Source: Hydrocarboniphaga effusa AP103 (lineage in GTDB: Bacteria > Pseudomonadota > Gammaproteobacteria > Nevskiales > Nevskiaceae). Taken from it: a DNA stretch of 64,000 nucleotides. The notes under the pieces were generated by a model, which had not been told where the DNA came from, did no database searches, and saw only the letters and a list, made by a program, of their open reading frames with translations. Numbering within the stretch: the first letter of the stretch is position 1; each line of letters opens with the position of its first letter. Both the position numbers and the translations under genes were made by a program. The DNA lies in assembly GCF_000271305.1 (NCBI RefSeq), contig NZ_AKGD01000001.1, positions 1,364,001 through 1,428,000 on the forward strand. The letters are read 5' to 3'. Shown piece by piece: positions 38,243-47,497 of this stretch.

Positions 38243-40450
38243 TTACTTCGCGTTCTCGTTCTTGGCGAGATCGGTCTTGAGGTCGACGGCGCGCTTGATC
38301 AGGTAGGCGTGCAGGTCTTCGACCTCTTCGGGCGTGAAGATGCCGGCGAAGGACGGCATGCCCTTGGCCGCGAACGCGCCCGCGACGATGCCCGGGAACA
38401 TGGCGTGCTTCTCGCTGCTCAGGCGACGCAGGTCGGGCACGATGCCGCCCGAAACCGCGTTGATGCCATGGCACTGCGAGCAATGGCCGTTGAACAGGTC
38501 CTTGCCGTGGGCAACCTGCTCGGCCGTGGCCTTGGATTCCGGCGGCTGCGGGGGCAGCAGCTCGGGATAATTGGCCGGGGCCAGCTCGGCCTTGCCGCCG
38601 AGCTTGAAGGTCAGCACCTGCGCCCACGGACGCACGCCGGCCTTCAGCGAGGCGTGGCCGGCGAAGGTGGCGAACGCGCCGCCCCAGCCCACCATGAAGG
38701 TCACGTACTGCTCGCCGTTGACCTCGTAGGTCACCGGAGCCGCCATCACGCCGGACTGCGCGGGCGATTCCCACAGCTTCTCGCCGTCGGTGGCGCGGTA
38801 GGCGATCACGCGGCCGTCGGCCGAGCCTTCGAACACCAGGTTGCCGGCGGTCGACAGCGTGCCGCCGTTGAAGATGGTGACGTAGGGCTTTTCCCAGACC
38901 TTTTCCTGCTTGATCGGATCCCAGGCCAGCAGCGAACCGGTCCACTCGTCGGACCAGTACTTCATGTCCTTGTCGCTATCGCCCATTTCGGCCGCGGCCA
39001 CGCCGAGCTGGTAGAAGTGCTTGCGCGGCGACCAGCCCGGATCCTTCACGTCGCGGTATTCGACGGCGAAGGTGTGCTTGGGAATGTAGACCAGACCGGT
39101 GTTGGGGTTGTACGACATCGGCTGCCAGTCGTGGCCGCCCCAGAATCCCGGACGAACCAGCGTGGGCTTGCCGTTCTTTTCCCAGTACTTGGCCGAGTCG
39201 TTGAACACCGGGCGACCGGTTTCGAGATCGACCTTGTCGGCCCAGGTGACCGGCGCGTATTTCTCGGCCGAGATCAGCTTGCCGGTGGCGCGATCGATCA
39301 CGTAGAAGAAGCCGTTCTTCGGCGCCTGCATGATGACCTTGCGCTTGGCGCCCTTGATGTCGAGGTCGGCCAGGATCATGTGCTGGGTGGCGGTGAAATC
39401 CCAGGCGTCGCCCGGCGTGGTCTGGTAGTGCCAGACGTATTCGCCGGTATCCGGGTTGATCGCGACGATCGACGACAGGTACAGGTTGTCGCCCTTGGCG
39501 TTGCTGCGCGTCTTGTAGTTCCAGTAGCTGGCGTTGCCGGTGCCGATGTAGAGCAGGTTCAGGTCGGGGTCGTAGGCCATCGAATCCCACACCGTGCCGC
39601 CACCGCCCTGCTTGACCCAGTTGGTGCCGTCCCAGGTCTTCAGCGCGGCTTCGAGCGCCTTGTTCTCCTGCGGCTTGGCGGGGTCGCCCGGCACCGTGTA
39701 GAAGCGCCACAGCTGCTTGCCGGTCTCGGCATCGTAGGCGGTGATGTAGCCGCGCACGCCGAATTCGGCGCCGCCGTTACCGATGATCACCTTGTCCTTC
39801 ATGATGCGCGGCGCGCCGGTGATGCCGTAGGAGCGCGAACGGTCGACGACGGTATCGATGTCCCAGGCCTTGCTGCCGTCCTTGGCGTTCCAGGCCACCA
39901 GGCGACCGTCGTTGGTGCCGACGTAGACCTTGCCCTTCCAGACGGCGGCGCCGCGGTTGACCGCGTCGCAGCAGAACTCGCCGGCCTTCAGGCGATCGAC
40001 CTGCGGGTCGCCCTTCCAGAGCAGCTCGCCGGTGGCCGCGTTGAACGCGTAGAGCACCGAGAACGAACCGGTGGTGTACATCACGCCGTCGACGACGATC
40101 GGCGTGGCTTCGACGCCACGGTCGTAGTCGAGCTTGTATTGCCAGGCCAGGCCGAGCTGGCCGACGTTCTGATCGGTGATCTTCTTGAGCGGGCTGTAGC
40201 GCTGCTCGTCGTAGGTACGGCCCGTGCTCATCCAGTTGCCGGGCTCCTTGTCGGCGGCGACGATGCGCGCACCGTCGACATTGGCCGGGTTCGCCGGAAG
40301 GCCGACCGGAGCGGCGGCGGGCTGGGTGGCATCCGGGGTGACATTCTCGGGCGCCGACGACTTGCTGCAGGCCGCGATGACGCTGAGCGCGGCTACGGAG
40401 GCTGCGATCAGCAACGGGCTCGCAGCCCGCGACATGGCTTTTGTTTTCAT
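38243..40450 (-). CDS. PQQ-dependent quinohemoprotein alcohol dehydrogenase
   Basis: The 735-residue protein begins with a lipoprotein-type signal ([10 protein letters not shown]), then an eight-bladed PQQ propeller and a C-terminal cytochrome c domain (CSQCH, Cys657, Cys660, His661). The adjacent-Cys disulfide that covers PQQ is at 160-161 (FCCDAVNRG) and the catalytic Asp is 351 ([10 protein letters not shown]). The residue two after it is Thr, not the Asp seen in lanthanide-dependent enzymes, so calcium use is expected. It oxidises primary alcohols or diols in the periplasm and passes electrons to a cytochrome. The ATG has a GAGGAG site. aldA lies upstream. Confidence 0.95.
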   Translation of the reverse strand: MKTKAMSRAASPLLIAASVAALSVIAACSKSSAPENVTPDATQPAAAPVGLPANPANVDGARIVAADKEPGNWMSTGRTYDEQRYSPLKKITDQNVGQLGLAWQYKLDYDRGVEATPIVVDGVMYTTGSFSVLYAFNAATGELLWKGDPQVDRLKAGEFCCDAVNRGAAVWKGKVYVGTNDGRLVAWNAKDGSKAWDIDTVVDRSRSYGITGAPRIMKDKVIIGNGGAEFGVRGYITAYDAETGKQLWRFYTVPGDPAKPQENKALEAALKTWDGTNWVKQGGGGTVWDSMAYDPDLNLLYIGTGNASYWNYKTRSNAKGDNLYLSSIVAINPDTGEYVWHYQTTPGDAWDFTATQHMILADLDIKGAKRKVIMQAPKNGFFYVIDRATGKLISAEKYAPVTWADKVDLETGRPVFNDSAKYWEKNGKPTLVRPGFWGGHDWQPMSYNPNTGLVYIPKHTFAVEYRDVKDPGWSPRKHFYQLGVAAAEMGDSDKDMKYWSDEWTGSLLAWDPIKQEKVWEKPYVTIFNGGTLSTAGNLVFEGSADGRVIAYRATDGEKLWESPAQSGVMAAPVTYEVNGEQYVTFMVGWGGAFATFAGHASLKAGVRPWAQVLTFKLGGKAELAPANYPELLPPQPPESKATAEQVAHGKDLFNGHCSQCHGINAVSGGIVPDLRRLSSEKHAMFPGIVAGAFAAKGMPSFAGIFTPEEVEDLHAYLIKRAVDLKTDLAKNENAK

Positions 40451-40646
40451 GGGTGAAGCTCCTCGTGAGCTGTTTAAGCGGTGAAGCCGTGAATCGACAG
40501 AGCACAAAAACCGTCGAATCGGCGTTGTGAGCGATGGCAGGTCGCAGGAGGACGGAGCACAGGAAGCGGAGCGTGCCTGCAGCACGTGAGCATTCCGAGC
40601 ACCGCCCTCGCGCGAACTGCCGAGCGCAGCAGCCGATTCGCCGTTT

Positions 40647-40681
40647 TCAGCCGTGGTTGCGTCGGCGATCAGCCGTGGTTG
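40647..40681. repeat. 13-bp direct repeat at the 3' end of aldA
   Basis: TCAGCCGTGGTTG occurs at 40647-40659 and again at 40669-40681, the latter being the complement of the last codons and stop of aldA. The copies are 22 bases apart. The rest of the 218-base gap between aldA and the alcohol dehydrogenase gene shows no gene and no convincing terminator or sigma-54 site. Confidence 0.8.
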
Positions 40682-42117
40682 ATGTAGACGACGTGCGTCT
40701 CGGTGAACTCGTACAAGCCGTGCTTGCCGTCCGCGCCGCCGATGCCCGACTTCTTGCGGCCGGCATGGAAGCCCTGCATCGCTTCGAAGTTTTCGCGGTT
40801 CACGTAGGTCTCGCCGAACTTCAGGTCGCGCACCGCGCGGAACGCGGAGTTCAAGTCCTTGGTGAAGATCGACGAGGTCAGGCCGTACTCGGAATCGTTG
40901 GACAGCGCCACGGCTTCGTCGAGGCTGTCGACCGACTGGATCGGCAGCACCGGACCGAAGGTTTCTTTGGTCATCACTTCTGCGCCGGACTTGTTGCCGA
41001 CGATCAGCGTCGGTTCGTAATGCCAGCCCTTGTCGAGCGAGGCGATCTTGCCGCCGGTGACCACTTCGGCGCCGGCTTGCCGCGCACGGTCGACGATGCC
41101 GACGAGCTTGTCGCGAGCGGCCTGGTTGATCAGCGGGCCCATGTCGAGTTCGGCGATCGCGCCCGGATCACCGTAGCGCGTGGCCTTGAACAGCTTGGCG
41201 AGCTTCTCGGTCAATTCGGCTTCGACCTTCTTCTCCACGTAGACGCGCTCTGCGCAGTTGCAGACCTGTCCGGTGTTGATCACGCGCGAGTCGTAGATGG
41301 CCTTGGCGGCGAGATCGAGATCGGCATCGGCGAGCACGATGGCCGGCGCCTTGCCGCCGAGTTCCAGGTTCACGCGCGTGAGGTTAGCCGCTGCCGCCTG
41401 CATGATGCGGATGCCGGTGCCGACGCTGCCCGTGAAGGTCACGAGATCGATGCCGGTGTGCGAAGACAGCTTGCTGCCGGCCACCGCGCCGCGGCCACCG
41501 ACCAGGTTGATGACGCCCGGCGGAATGTCGGTTTCGGCAACGAGCTTGGCGAACTCGAAGGCGTTGATCGGCGTTTCTTCGCTCGGCTTGAGCACGATGG
41601 TGTTGCCGGTGACGAGCGCCGGAGCCACCTTGCGCGCGATCAGGAAGAACGGGAAATTCCACGGCAGGATGCCGGCCACGGTGCCGAGCGGCTTGCGGTG
41701 CAGGAAGATGCTTTCGCCGGCGCGATCGGAAGTCAGCACTTCGCCTTCGAGGCGGCGCGCCCACTCGGCCATGTAGTCGAAGTAATCCGCCGTGAAGTTG
41801 GCTTCGACATTCGCCAGCGCCTGCGTCTTGCCCTGCTCGCGCACGATGATGTCGGCGATGCGAGCCGCGTTCTCTCGAATCTTCGCGGAGATCTTGCGCA
41901 GATAGCCGGCGCGCTGGATCGCGGGCAGCTTTTCCCAGGCCGGCTGCGCGCGGTTTGCAGCGGCGACGGCCGCATCGATCGACGCTCCGCTGCTTTCGGG
42001 AACGCGCGCCAGAATCTCGTGCGTGGCCGGGTTTTCGACTTCAACCCATTCGTTCTTCTCGTCGGCGACGAAGCGGCCGTCGATGTAATTCTGATAGTCC
42101 ATGATGGATCGAGTCAT
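40669..42117 (-). CDS. aldA: Lactaldehyde/aldehyde dehydrogenase (AldA-like)
   Basis: The 482-residue enzyme aligns closely along its whole length with E. coli AldA as I recall it, for example FTADYFDYMAEWARR, GILPWNFPFFLIARK, the nucleophile loop NTGQVCNCAERVYV, the general-base Glu in LELGGKAP and the C-terminus ENFEAMQGFHAGRKKSG. AldA oxidises lactaldehyde to lactate and glycolaldehyde to glycolate with NAD. The ATG at 42117 has an AGGAG site 5 bases away. A sigma-54 promoter lies 59 bases upstream. The PQQ dehydrogenase gene follows on the same strand, so the products may share a pathway. Confidence 0.92.
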   Translation of the reverse strand: MTRSIMDYQNYIDGRFVADEKNEWVEVENPATHEILARVPESSGASIDAAVAAANRAQPAWEKLPAIQRAGYLRKISAKIRENAARIADIIVREQGKTQALANVEANFTADYFDYMAEWARRLEGEVLTSDRAGESIFLHRKPLGTVAGILPWNFPFFLIARKVAPALVTGNTIVLKPSEETPINAFEFAKLVAETDIPPGVINLVGGRGAVAGSKLSSHTGIDLVTFTGSVGTGIRIMQAAAANLTRVNLELGGKAPAIVLADADLDLAAKAIYDSRVINTGQVCNCAERVYVEKKVEAELTEKLAKLFKATRYGDPGAIAELDMGPLINQAARDKLVGIVDRARQAGAEVVTGGKIASLDKGWHYEPTLIVGNKSGAEVMTKETFGPVLPIQSVDSLDEAVALSNDSEYGLTSSIFTKDLNSAFRAVRDLKFGETYVNRENFEAMQGFHAGRKKSGIGGADGKHGLYEFTETHVVYINHG

Positions 42118-42175
42118 GACATCTCCTGGATGTTGATTGGGCGCATTGTTCAAATGTGATGGCGCGGCCCATAAG

Positions 42176-42191
42176 GGCAATCGATATGCCA
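42176..42191 (-). promoter_or_regulatory. Sigma-54 promoter of aldA
   Basis: On the reverse strand TGGCATATCGATTGCC matches the consensus TGGCAYRNNNNTTGCW, with the GG and GC doublets at the right 10-base gap. Only the last base deviates. Transcription would start near 42165, giving a leader of about 48 bases before the aldA ATG. Confidence 0.85.
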
Positions 42192-42280
42192 TTCATCTGG
42201 ACGAATTGAACCAGGCTCTTGACCGGGCTTCATCCCGCTGAAAACATTGGGCATTACAAAAAATTTAAGAAAAATGGAGA

Positions 42281-42303
42281 CTTTCGGCGCGCGATTCCGA
42301 AAG
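42281..42303. repeat. Inverted repeat in the aldA upstream region
   Basis: CTTTCGG, 9 bases and CCGAAAG form a perfect repeat with 7-bp arms. It lies between the sigma-54 promoter and the 20-bp palindrome, next to an AT-rich stretch (42251-42276, unusual in this GC-rich DNA) that could be an IHF-type bending site. A role is not proven. Confidence 0.6.
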
Positions 42304-42351
42304 CGTTTCGCTGTCGCAATACGGCATTGGAATTCACAACTGTTCAATTCA

Positions 42352-42371
42352 GCTGCGACAGCTGTCGCAGC
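42352..42371. promoter_or_regulatory. 20-bp perfect palindrome, candidate activator site
   Basis: GCTGCGACAG followed by CTGTCGCAGC is perfectly self-complementary. A further half site, TGTCGCA, is at 42312-42318. The palindrome is about 190 bases upstream of the expected aldA transcription start, the usual distance for an enhancer of a sigma-54 activator, and 53 bases upstream of the divergent coiled-coil gene. The 307-base gap contains no gene. Confidence 0.7.
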
Positions 42372-42424
42372 GCGTTAGGCTGTAGTTCAGCTATCGCATT
42401 CATTCAAGAAAGAGGAGAGCGTCA

Positions 42425-42991
42425 ATGGATGAGAGCCAGACGGATACGGCGGCGAACACATCGTCGAACGCCCAGTTGCTGCCTTCGCCGGGCCAGTTGC
42501 CGGCGCTCAAGAAAAGCTTCAACGCCACCAACGAAGCGCTCAATGCGCTGCGGCTCGAAGCGGCCGAATACAAGCGCAGCGCGCTCGAGCAGGCGCGCGA
42601 GCGTATCGAGCAGGAACTGCAGTCGCGCTACGCCGAACGCGAGCAGCAACTGCAGGCCGAGCTCGAGAAGATCGAAACCTCGCTCGAGGACGAGAAGGAT
42701 CGCCTGGCGCGGGACGGTATCGCGAGCGCTCCGCTGTTTGCGAATTCGCCTCCGCATCCAGCGGTCGGCACCTTGATGATCGAGGACGAGGAAGCCATCG
42801 CGCGGCTCAAGCGCCCGGCGCGGAGGGCGCGCGTCGAGATCGTCAATCGCGACACTTACCATCACGCCGCCAACCGGCTCAGCGCCGGCCTCGGGGATGT
42901 GGTGCTGCGCATCCTCAACCGCGATGGCTCGGTCAGCGACGAATACGCACCGATGGACCGCTATCGCTGGCGCGTGGATGCGAATGCGTAA
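42425..42991 (+). CDS. Unrecognised coiled-coil protein
   Basis: The 188-residue product has a disordered N-terminus (DESQTDTAANTSSN), a long charged coiled coil from about residue 30 to 95 (ALRLEAAEYKRSALEQARER and EREQQLQAELEKIE) and a distinct C-terminal part with RVEIVNRDTYHHAANRLSAG near 136 and APMDRYRWRVDANA at the end. No signal peptide or membrane segment is visible. A GAGGAG ribosome site precedes the ATG. I do not recognise a family. It sits between the aldA promoter region and ligD and could be transcribed with ligD, 83 bases further on. Confidence 0.8.
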   Translation: MDESQTDTAANTSSNAQLLPSPGQLPALKKSFNATNEALNALRLEAAEYKRSALEQARERIEQELQSRYAEREQQLQAELEKIETSLEDEKDRLARDGIASAPLFANSPPHPAVGTLMIEDEEAIARLKRPARRARVEIVNRDTYHHAANRLSAGLGDVVLRILNRDGSVSDEYAPMDRYRWRVDANA

Positions 42992-43074
42992 ACCGCGGCG
43001 GCGGGTCTTGTTTAAGGCCCGTCTCATCTAGGTCGCGGCACAGTCGTGAGCCTGCACGAGACCAGGAGCCTGCG

Positions 43075-45732
43075 ATGGCCACTGCCGCTCCGCGCCGCCG
43101 CACGCCGGCGGCGCTCAAGCGCTACAACGAGAAGCGCCGCTTCGATGTGACCTCCGAGCCGCGCGGCGAGGCGGCGGCTCGTTCGCAGGGCGATGCCTTC
43201 GTCGTGCAGCAGCACGATGCGACGCGCATGCACTATGACTTTCGGCTCGAGCTCGATGGTGTCTTGCTCAGCTGGGCGGTGCCGAAGGGCCCGAGCCTGT
43301 CGCCCGACGACAAGCGGCTCGCGGTGCAGACCGAAGATCATCCGATCGCGTATCGCAATTTCGAAGGCAACATTCCGCACGGCGAGTACGGCGGCGGGCC
43401 GGTGATCGTCTGGGATCGCGGCCGCTGGAAACCCGAGGGCGATGCGCGCGCCGCGCTCAAGAAAGGCCATCTGACGTTTTCGCTCGACGGCGAGAAACTC
43501 AAGGGCCGCTACTCGCTCGTGCGCACGCGCACAGGATCTGGAGCAGGGCCGAAGCAAGGCCCCAAGAGCCAGTGGCTGTTGTTCAAGCGCAGCGACGAGT
43601 ACGTGCGCTCGGGCCCGGCGGCCGAGATCACGCAGCGCGAGCCCAATAGCGTCATCAGCGGTCGCACGGTCAAGCAGGTCGGCGAGGCTCTGAGCGGCAA
43701 GCGGCGCACGACGGCGGCTTCGGTGCCGACCCGAACGGCGAAAGCCAAAGCTCCCACGAAGGCTGCGGCGAAGCAGGCCGGCAAAGCCTCGAAGCTCCCG
43801 TCGCTGTCGAGCATCGAGCCGCAGCTCGCAACGCTGGTCGATCGTCCGCCGTCGACGGGCCGATGGGTCTACGAGATCAAGTACGACGGCTATCGCATGC
43901 TCGCGAGACTCGATCGCGGCAAGGTGCAGTTGCGATCGCGCAACCAGCTCGACTGGACGCGCACGTTCCCGGGCATTGCCGCAGCCCTGTCCAAGCTCGA
44001 CGTCGCTTCGGCCATCCTCGACGGCGAGGTCTGCTATGTAACCGCAGACGGCCGGTCGAGCTTCCAGGATCTGCAGCGCGTGCTGCCGCGCGGCGGGGGC
44101 GAGATCAGAGCCGACCAGCAGAAGCAGCTGGTGTTCTACGTCTTCGACGTGCTGCATCACGACGGGGTCGACGTGCGCGACGAGCCGCTGGTCGATCGCA
44201 AGCTCAGGCTCAAGATCCTGCTCGGCAAGAAGCCACCGTGGCCGCTCGTCTACAGCGATCACATCGAAGGCGACGGAGACACGGTGTTGACGCAGGCCTG
44301 CGCGAGCGGGCTCGAAGGCCTGATCGCCAAGCGGCGCGACGCGGCCTATCACAGCGGGCGTTCGGCCGACTGGCTCAAGCTCAAGTGCCACCGGCGCCAG
44401 GAGTTCGTCATCGTCGGCTACACCGCCTCGCAGGCGCGCACGGGCTTTCGCTCCCTGCTGCTCGGCGTGCGCGAAGCCAAGGCACTGCGCTACTGCGGCA
44501 AGGTCGGCACCGGCTTCGATCAGGCGCTGCTCGAAGACATCGGCGCGCGCTTGCAGAAGCTCGTGACCGACGAGCCCGCCGTGAGCGATCCGCCGCGCAT
44601 GCGCGGCGTGATCTGGGTCAAGCCACAGCTGGTTTGCGAGGTCGAATATACCGAGGTCACGCGTGACGGCGCGCTACGCCATCCGTCGTTCCAGGGCCTG
44701 CGCGAGGACAAGCCGGCACGCCAGGTGAAGCGCGAGAAGGCCGTGCCCGTCGCCGCTATCGAGAAGGAGGAGGACATGCACGCGACTGCCAGCGAAGCCG
44801 GCAAGCCCCGGCGCACCAAGGTCGAAGCGAGTCCGGACCGGCCCCGGAAGCAATCGAGTGCACGCAGTGGCGATGTCGTCGAGATCGGCGGCGTGCGCAT
44901 CTCGCATGCGGATCGCGTGATGGACGAAGCCTCGGGCGTGACCAAGCGCGAGCTCGCCGAATATCACGAACTCGTCGGCCCGCTGCTGCTGCCCTATGCG
45001 CGGAAGCGCCCGATCGCGCTCGTACGCTGCCCTCAGGGCGATGCGCAGCAATGCTTTTTCCAGAAGCACAAGCTGCCGGGTCTCGGTGACGAGGTGAAGA
45101 AGGCGCGCATCGCCGGCAACGAGGTCATCTATGTCGAGAGCCAACGCGGCATTTTGGAGCTCGTGCAGTTCAATGCGATCGAGATCCACGGCTGGGGCGC
45201 AACGATGGACGCGCCCGACAAGCCCGACTGGATCGTGATCGATCTCGACCCCGACACCGCGCTCGAATTCTCCGACGTGGTCGAGGCGGCGCTCGAAGTG
45301 CGCGACAACCTCGATCGCATCGGTCTGGCGAGCTTCGTCAAGACCACCGGCGGCAAGGGCCTGCACGTGGTGGTCCCACTCGAGCCGCACGCCGGCTGGG
45401 ACTCGGTCAAGGGCTTTGCGCAGGCGATCGCGAGCGCGATGGCCGAGCAGCAGCCCGATCGCTACGTCGCCAACATGTCCAAGGCCAAGCGCAAGGGCCG
45501 CATCTTCATCGACTACCTGCGCAACGGCCAGGGCGCCACCGCGGTGCTGCCCTACTCTCCGCGCGCACGGCCCGGCGCCACGATCGCGATGCCGGTCGAA
45601 TGGAAGGACATTCGCAGGATCGATCCGAAGGAGTTCACTGTGCGCAGCGCCGAACGCTGGCTCAAGAAGCGCAAGCGCGATCCCTGGGCGGAGCTGCTGA
45701 CCACGCGCCAGCGGCTTCCCGATCTCGACTAG
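43075..45732 (+). CDS. ligD: ATP-dependent DNA ligase D (phosphoesterase-ligase-polymerase)
   Basis: The 885-residue protein has the three LigD modules in the Pseudomonas order. The 3'-phosphoesterase (about 15-170) shows HDATRMHYDFRLELDG and GNIPHGEYGGGPV. The ligase (about 235-540) has the adenylated Lys269 in YEIKYDGYR. The primase-like polymerase (about 600-870) has the metal-binding DLDPD at 723-727 and KTTGGKGLHVVV. LigD seals double-strand breaks with Ku in non-homologous end joining. No ku gene lies in the window. A Lys/Ala-rich linker separates the first two modules. Confidence 0.95.
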   Translation: MATAAPRRRTPAALKRYNEKRRFDVTSEPRGEAAARSQGDAFVVQQHDATRMHYDFRLELDGVLLSWAVPKGPSLSPDDKRLAVQTEDHPIAYRNFEGNIPHGEYGGGPVIVWDRGRWKPEGDARAALKKGHLTFSLDGEKLKGRYSLVRTRTGSGAGPKQGPKSQWLLFKRSDEYVRSGPAAEITQREPNSVISGRTVKQVGEALSGKRRTTAASVPTRTAKAKAPTKAAAKQAGKASKLPSLSSIEPQLATLVDRPPSTGRWVYEIKYDGYRMLARLDRGKVQLRSRNQLDWTRTFPGIAAALSKLDVASAILDGEVCYVTADGRSSFQDLQRVLPRGGGEIRADQQKQLVFYVFDVLHHDGVDVRDEPLVDRKLRLKILLGKKPPWPLVYSDHIEGDGDTVLTQACASGLEGLIAKRRDAAYHSGRSADWLKLKCHRRQEFVIVGYTASQARTGFRSLLLGVREAKALRYCGKVGTGFDQALLEDIGARLQKLVTDEPAVSDPPRMRGVIWVKPQLVCEVEYTEVTRDGALRHPSFQGLREDKPARQVKREKAVPVAAIEKEEDMHATASEAGKPRRTKVEASPDRPRKQSSARSGDVVEIGGVRISHADRVMDEASGVTKRELAEYHELVGPLLLPYARKRPIALVRCPQGDAQQCFFQKHKLPGLGDEVKKARIAGNEVIYVESQRGILELVQFNAIEIHGWGATMDAPDKPDWIVIDLDPDTALEFSDVVEAALEVRDNLDRIGLASFVKTTGGKGLHVVVPLEPHAGWDSVKGFAQAIASAMAEQQPDRYVANMSKAKRKGRIFIDYLRNGQGATAVLPYSPRARPGATIAMPVEWKDIRRIDPKEFTVRSAERWLKKRKRDPWAELLTTRQRLPDLD

Positions 45733-45785
45733 AAACTCCTCGCCCCACGTCCACCCCGGCTTTCGCAGGGCCTATGGCGTGCGAT

Positions 45786-46676
45786 TTACCAGAGCACGCC
45801 CCTGACCGGCTTGAGCGCCTCGGGCGCCTCGTCTCCGATGGACTGCAGCAGATCGATCTCGATGGTCCGGCACATGGCGCTCAGCGGCACATCGTGCACG
45901 GTGTTGGAGAACGGGTCGACAAGGTCATCGCCGATCTGCAGGATCGCGAGAAACATCAGCCCGGCCAGGGTCGAACCGATTGGCGTGGCATAGCCGAGGC
46001 TTTCGACCAGGCCGATCGGCAGCAGCACGCAGAACAGGCGTGTGAACAGCGCAGGGAACAGGCGGTATTGGTTCGGCAGCGGCGTGTTCTTGAGCCGCTC
46101 CATGCCGCCCTGGGCATTGGCGATGTCGATCAGTACGCGTTCGAGCGTGGCCTGCTGAATGCTGTCGATCCAGCCGCGGCGGCGCGCCACTTCGATCTGC
46201 CGGCCGTTGTGTTCGAGCAGGCCGTTGGCGACGTTGGTGCGCTTGAGCACCTCGACGACCTCGGCCTCGCCGACATGGCGGCGCACGTCGGCTTCGACAT
46301 CCTGGCGGCGCAACTGGCGCCTGAGCGCATGCACGTAGGCGATCTGGCGCCGGACGATGGTGCGCTTTGTCTGGCGCGCTTCCTCGTCCTCGTCGGGCAG
46401 GAAACTCACCACCGCACGCGACAGGCTGCGCGAGGCATTGATCATCGCTCCCCACAGCACGCGGCCTTCCCACCAGCGCTGGTAGGCCGAGGTGTCGCGA
46501 AAGCCGAGAAACAGCGCGAGCGCCGAACCGAACAGGGTCAGCGGCAGCGGCGGCGCATGGAACGGCAAGGTGTAGTACGTCACCGTGACCGCCACATCCC
46601 AGACGAACAGCACGGTCAGCGGCTTCCACACGTGCGCAGACATGCGGTGCAGGCGCGGCAGGGTATCGACGATCAT
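45786..46676 (-). CDS. Bestrophin-family membrane channel protein
   Basis: The 296-residue product fits the bacterial bestrophin (UPF0187) family. It has four membrane segments in two pairs: VWKPLTVLFVWDVAVTVTYY and LTLFGSALALFLGF near the N-terminus and LFCVLLPIGLVESLGYATPI with LAGLMFLAILQIGDDLVDPF near 220-265. Family hallmarks are GFRDTSAYQRWWEGRVLWG near 50 and the DDLVDPFSNTVHDVPLSAMC block. Bacterial members are pentameric ion channels, some sodium-conducting. The ATG at 46676 starts MIVDTLP; upstream in-frame starts extend into GC-rich noise. It converges with ligD. Confidence 0.88.
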   Translation of the reverse strand: MIVDTLPRLHRMSAHVWKPLTVLFVWDVAVTVTYYTLPFHAPPLPLTLFGSALALFLGFRDTSAYQRWWEGRVLWGAMINASRSLSRAVVSFLPDEDEEARQTKRTIVRRQIAYVHALRRQLRRQDVEADVRRHVGEAEVVEVLKRTNVANGLLEHNGRQIEVARRRGWIDSIQQATLERVLIDIANAQGGMERLKNTPLPNQYRLFPALFTRLFCVLLPIGLVESLGYATPIGSTLAGLMFLAILQIGDDLVDPFSNTVHDVPLSAMCRTIEIDLLQSIGDEAPEALKPVRGVLW

Positions 46677-46848
46677 TCGGGCCAGGTCGAAGCAGGGGCG
46701 GGAGCGCGATCTTTTTACAGCAGCCCGATGAGCTGCAACCGTACGGCGAGCGAAGAATTCCCGCGCCGGGGCGCTTGCACCACACCGGCAGCGGGCCGAT
46801 AGTGCGGCGCCCCGATCATCGGGCTCGCAATCGATCCGGAGCGATCGC

Positions 46849-47430
46849 ATGAAACGTCTGGCTGTCTTCTGCGGCTCCAGTACCGGCCGGGATCCCGAAT
46901 ACCGCAAGGCCGCGCAGGCGCTCGGTGGCCTGCTCGGCCTGCGCGGCATCGGCCTGGTCTACGGCGGCGCGTCGGTGGGACTGATGGGCGCGATCGCCGA
47001 TGCGGCTCGCGCGGCCAATGGCGAAGTGATCGGGGTCATTCCGCAAGCGCTGGTCGATCGCGAGGTCGCCCATCCGCATCTGTCGGACCTGCGCGTGGTC
47101 GGCTCGATGCATGAGCGCAAGGCGCTCATGGCCGAACTGTCGGACGGCTTCATCGCCCTGCCCGGCGGACTCGGCACCTTCGAAGAGCTGTTCGAGATCT
47201 GGACCTGGGCGCAGCTCGGCAGCCATCGCAAGCCGGTGGCCCTGCTCAACGTGGCGGGCTACTACGACGGCCTGCTGGGCTTTCTCGACCGCTGCGTGAG
47301 CGAGACTTTCGTCAGGCCCGGGCACCGCGACATGCTGATCGTCGCCGACAAGCCCGACGCTCTGCTGCGGCGGATCGAGAGCTATCGGGCGCCCGATAGC
47401 ACCCGGTGGATCGAACCGCGCGAACGCTGA
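46849..47430 (+). CDS. LOG family protein (nucleoside 5'-monophosphate phosphoribohydrolase)
   Basis: The 193-residue Rossmann-fold protein has the GSSTGRDPEYRKAA start, the GLVYGGASVGLMGAIADAA loop near 37, MHERKALMAELSD near 85 and the catalytic PGGLGTFEELFEIWTW near 102. LOG enzymes split AMP-type nucleotides to free base and ribose phosphate; in plants they activate cytokinins. Length and motifs are complete. The gene is divergent from the bestrophin gene and 67 bases before pbpG. Confidence 0.92.
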   Translation: MKRLAVFCGSSTGRDPEYRKAAQALGGLLGLRGIGLVYGGASVGLMGAIADAARAANGEVIGVIPQALVDREVAHPHLSDLRVVGSMHERKALMAELSDGFIALPGGLGTFEELFEIWTWAQLGSHRKPVALLNVAGYYDGLLGFLDRCVSETFVRPGHRDMLIVADKPDALLRRIESYRAPDSTRWIEPRER

Positions 47431-47497
47431 AGCGGCAGGCCGATCAAGGGCTTGCTAAAGTCTTGCAATGTCACAAACGGACCTTTGACAGATCGTG

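Noticed and set aside
38243..40450. Lanthanide-dependent alcohol dehydrogenase
   Set aside because: The extra Asp two residues after the catalytic Asp is replaced by Thr (WDFT), the calcium-type pattern.
38021..40456. 811-codon frame antisense to the PQQ dehydrogenase
   Set aside because: No ribosome site or domain. It mirrors a gene with intact PQQ and heme motifs.
40451..40668. Second sigma-54 promoter before the PQQ dehydrogenase
   Set aside because: A GTGCC word exists, but no GC doublet at the required distance; the gene may be read through from aldA.
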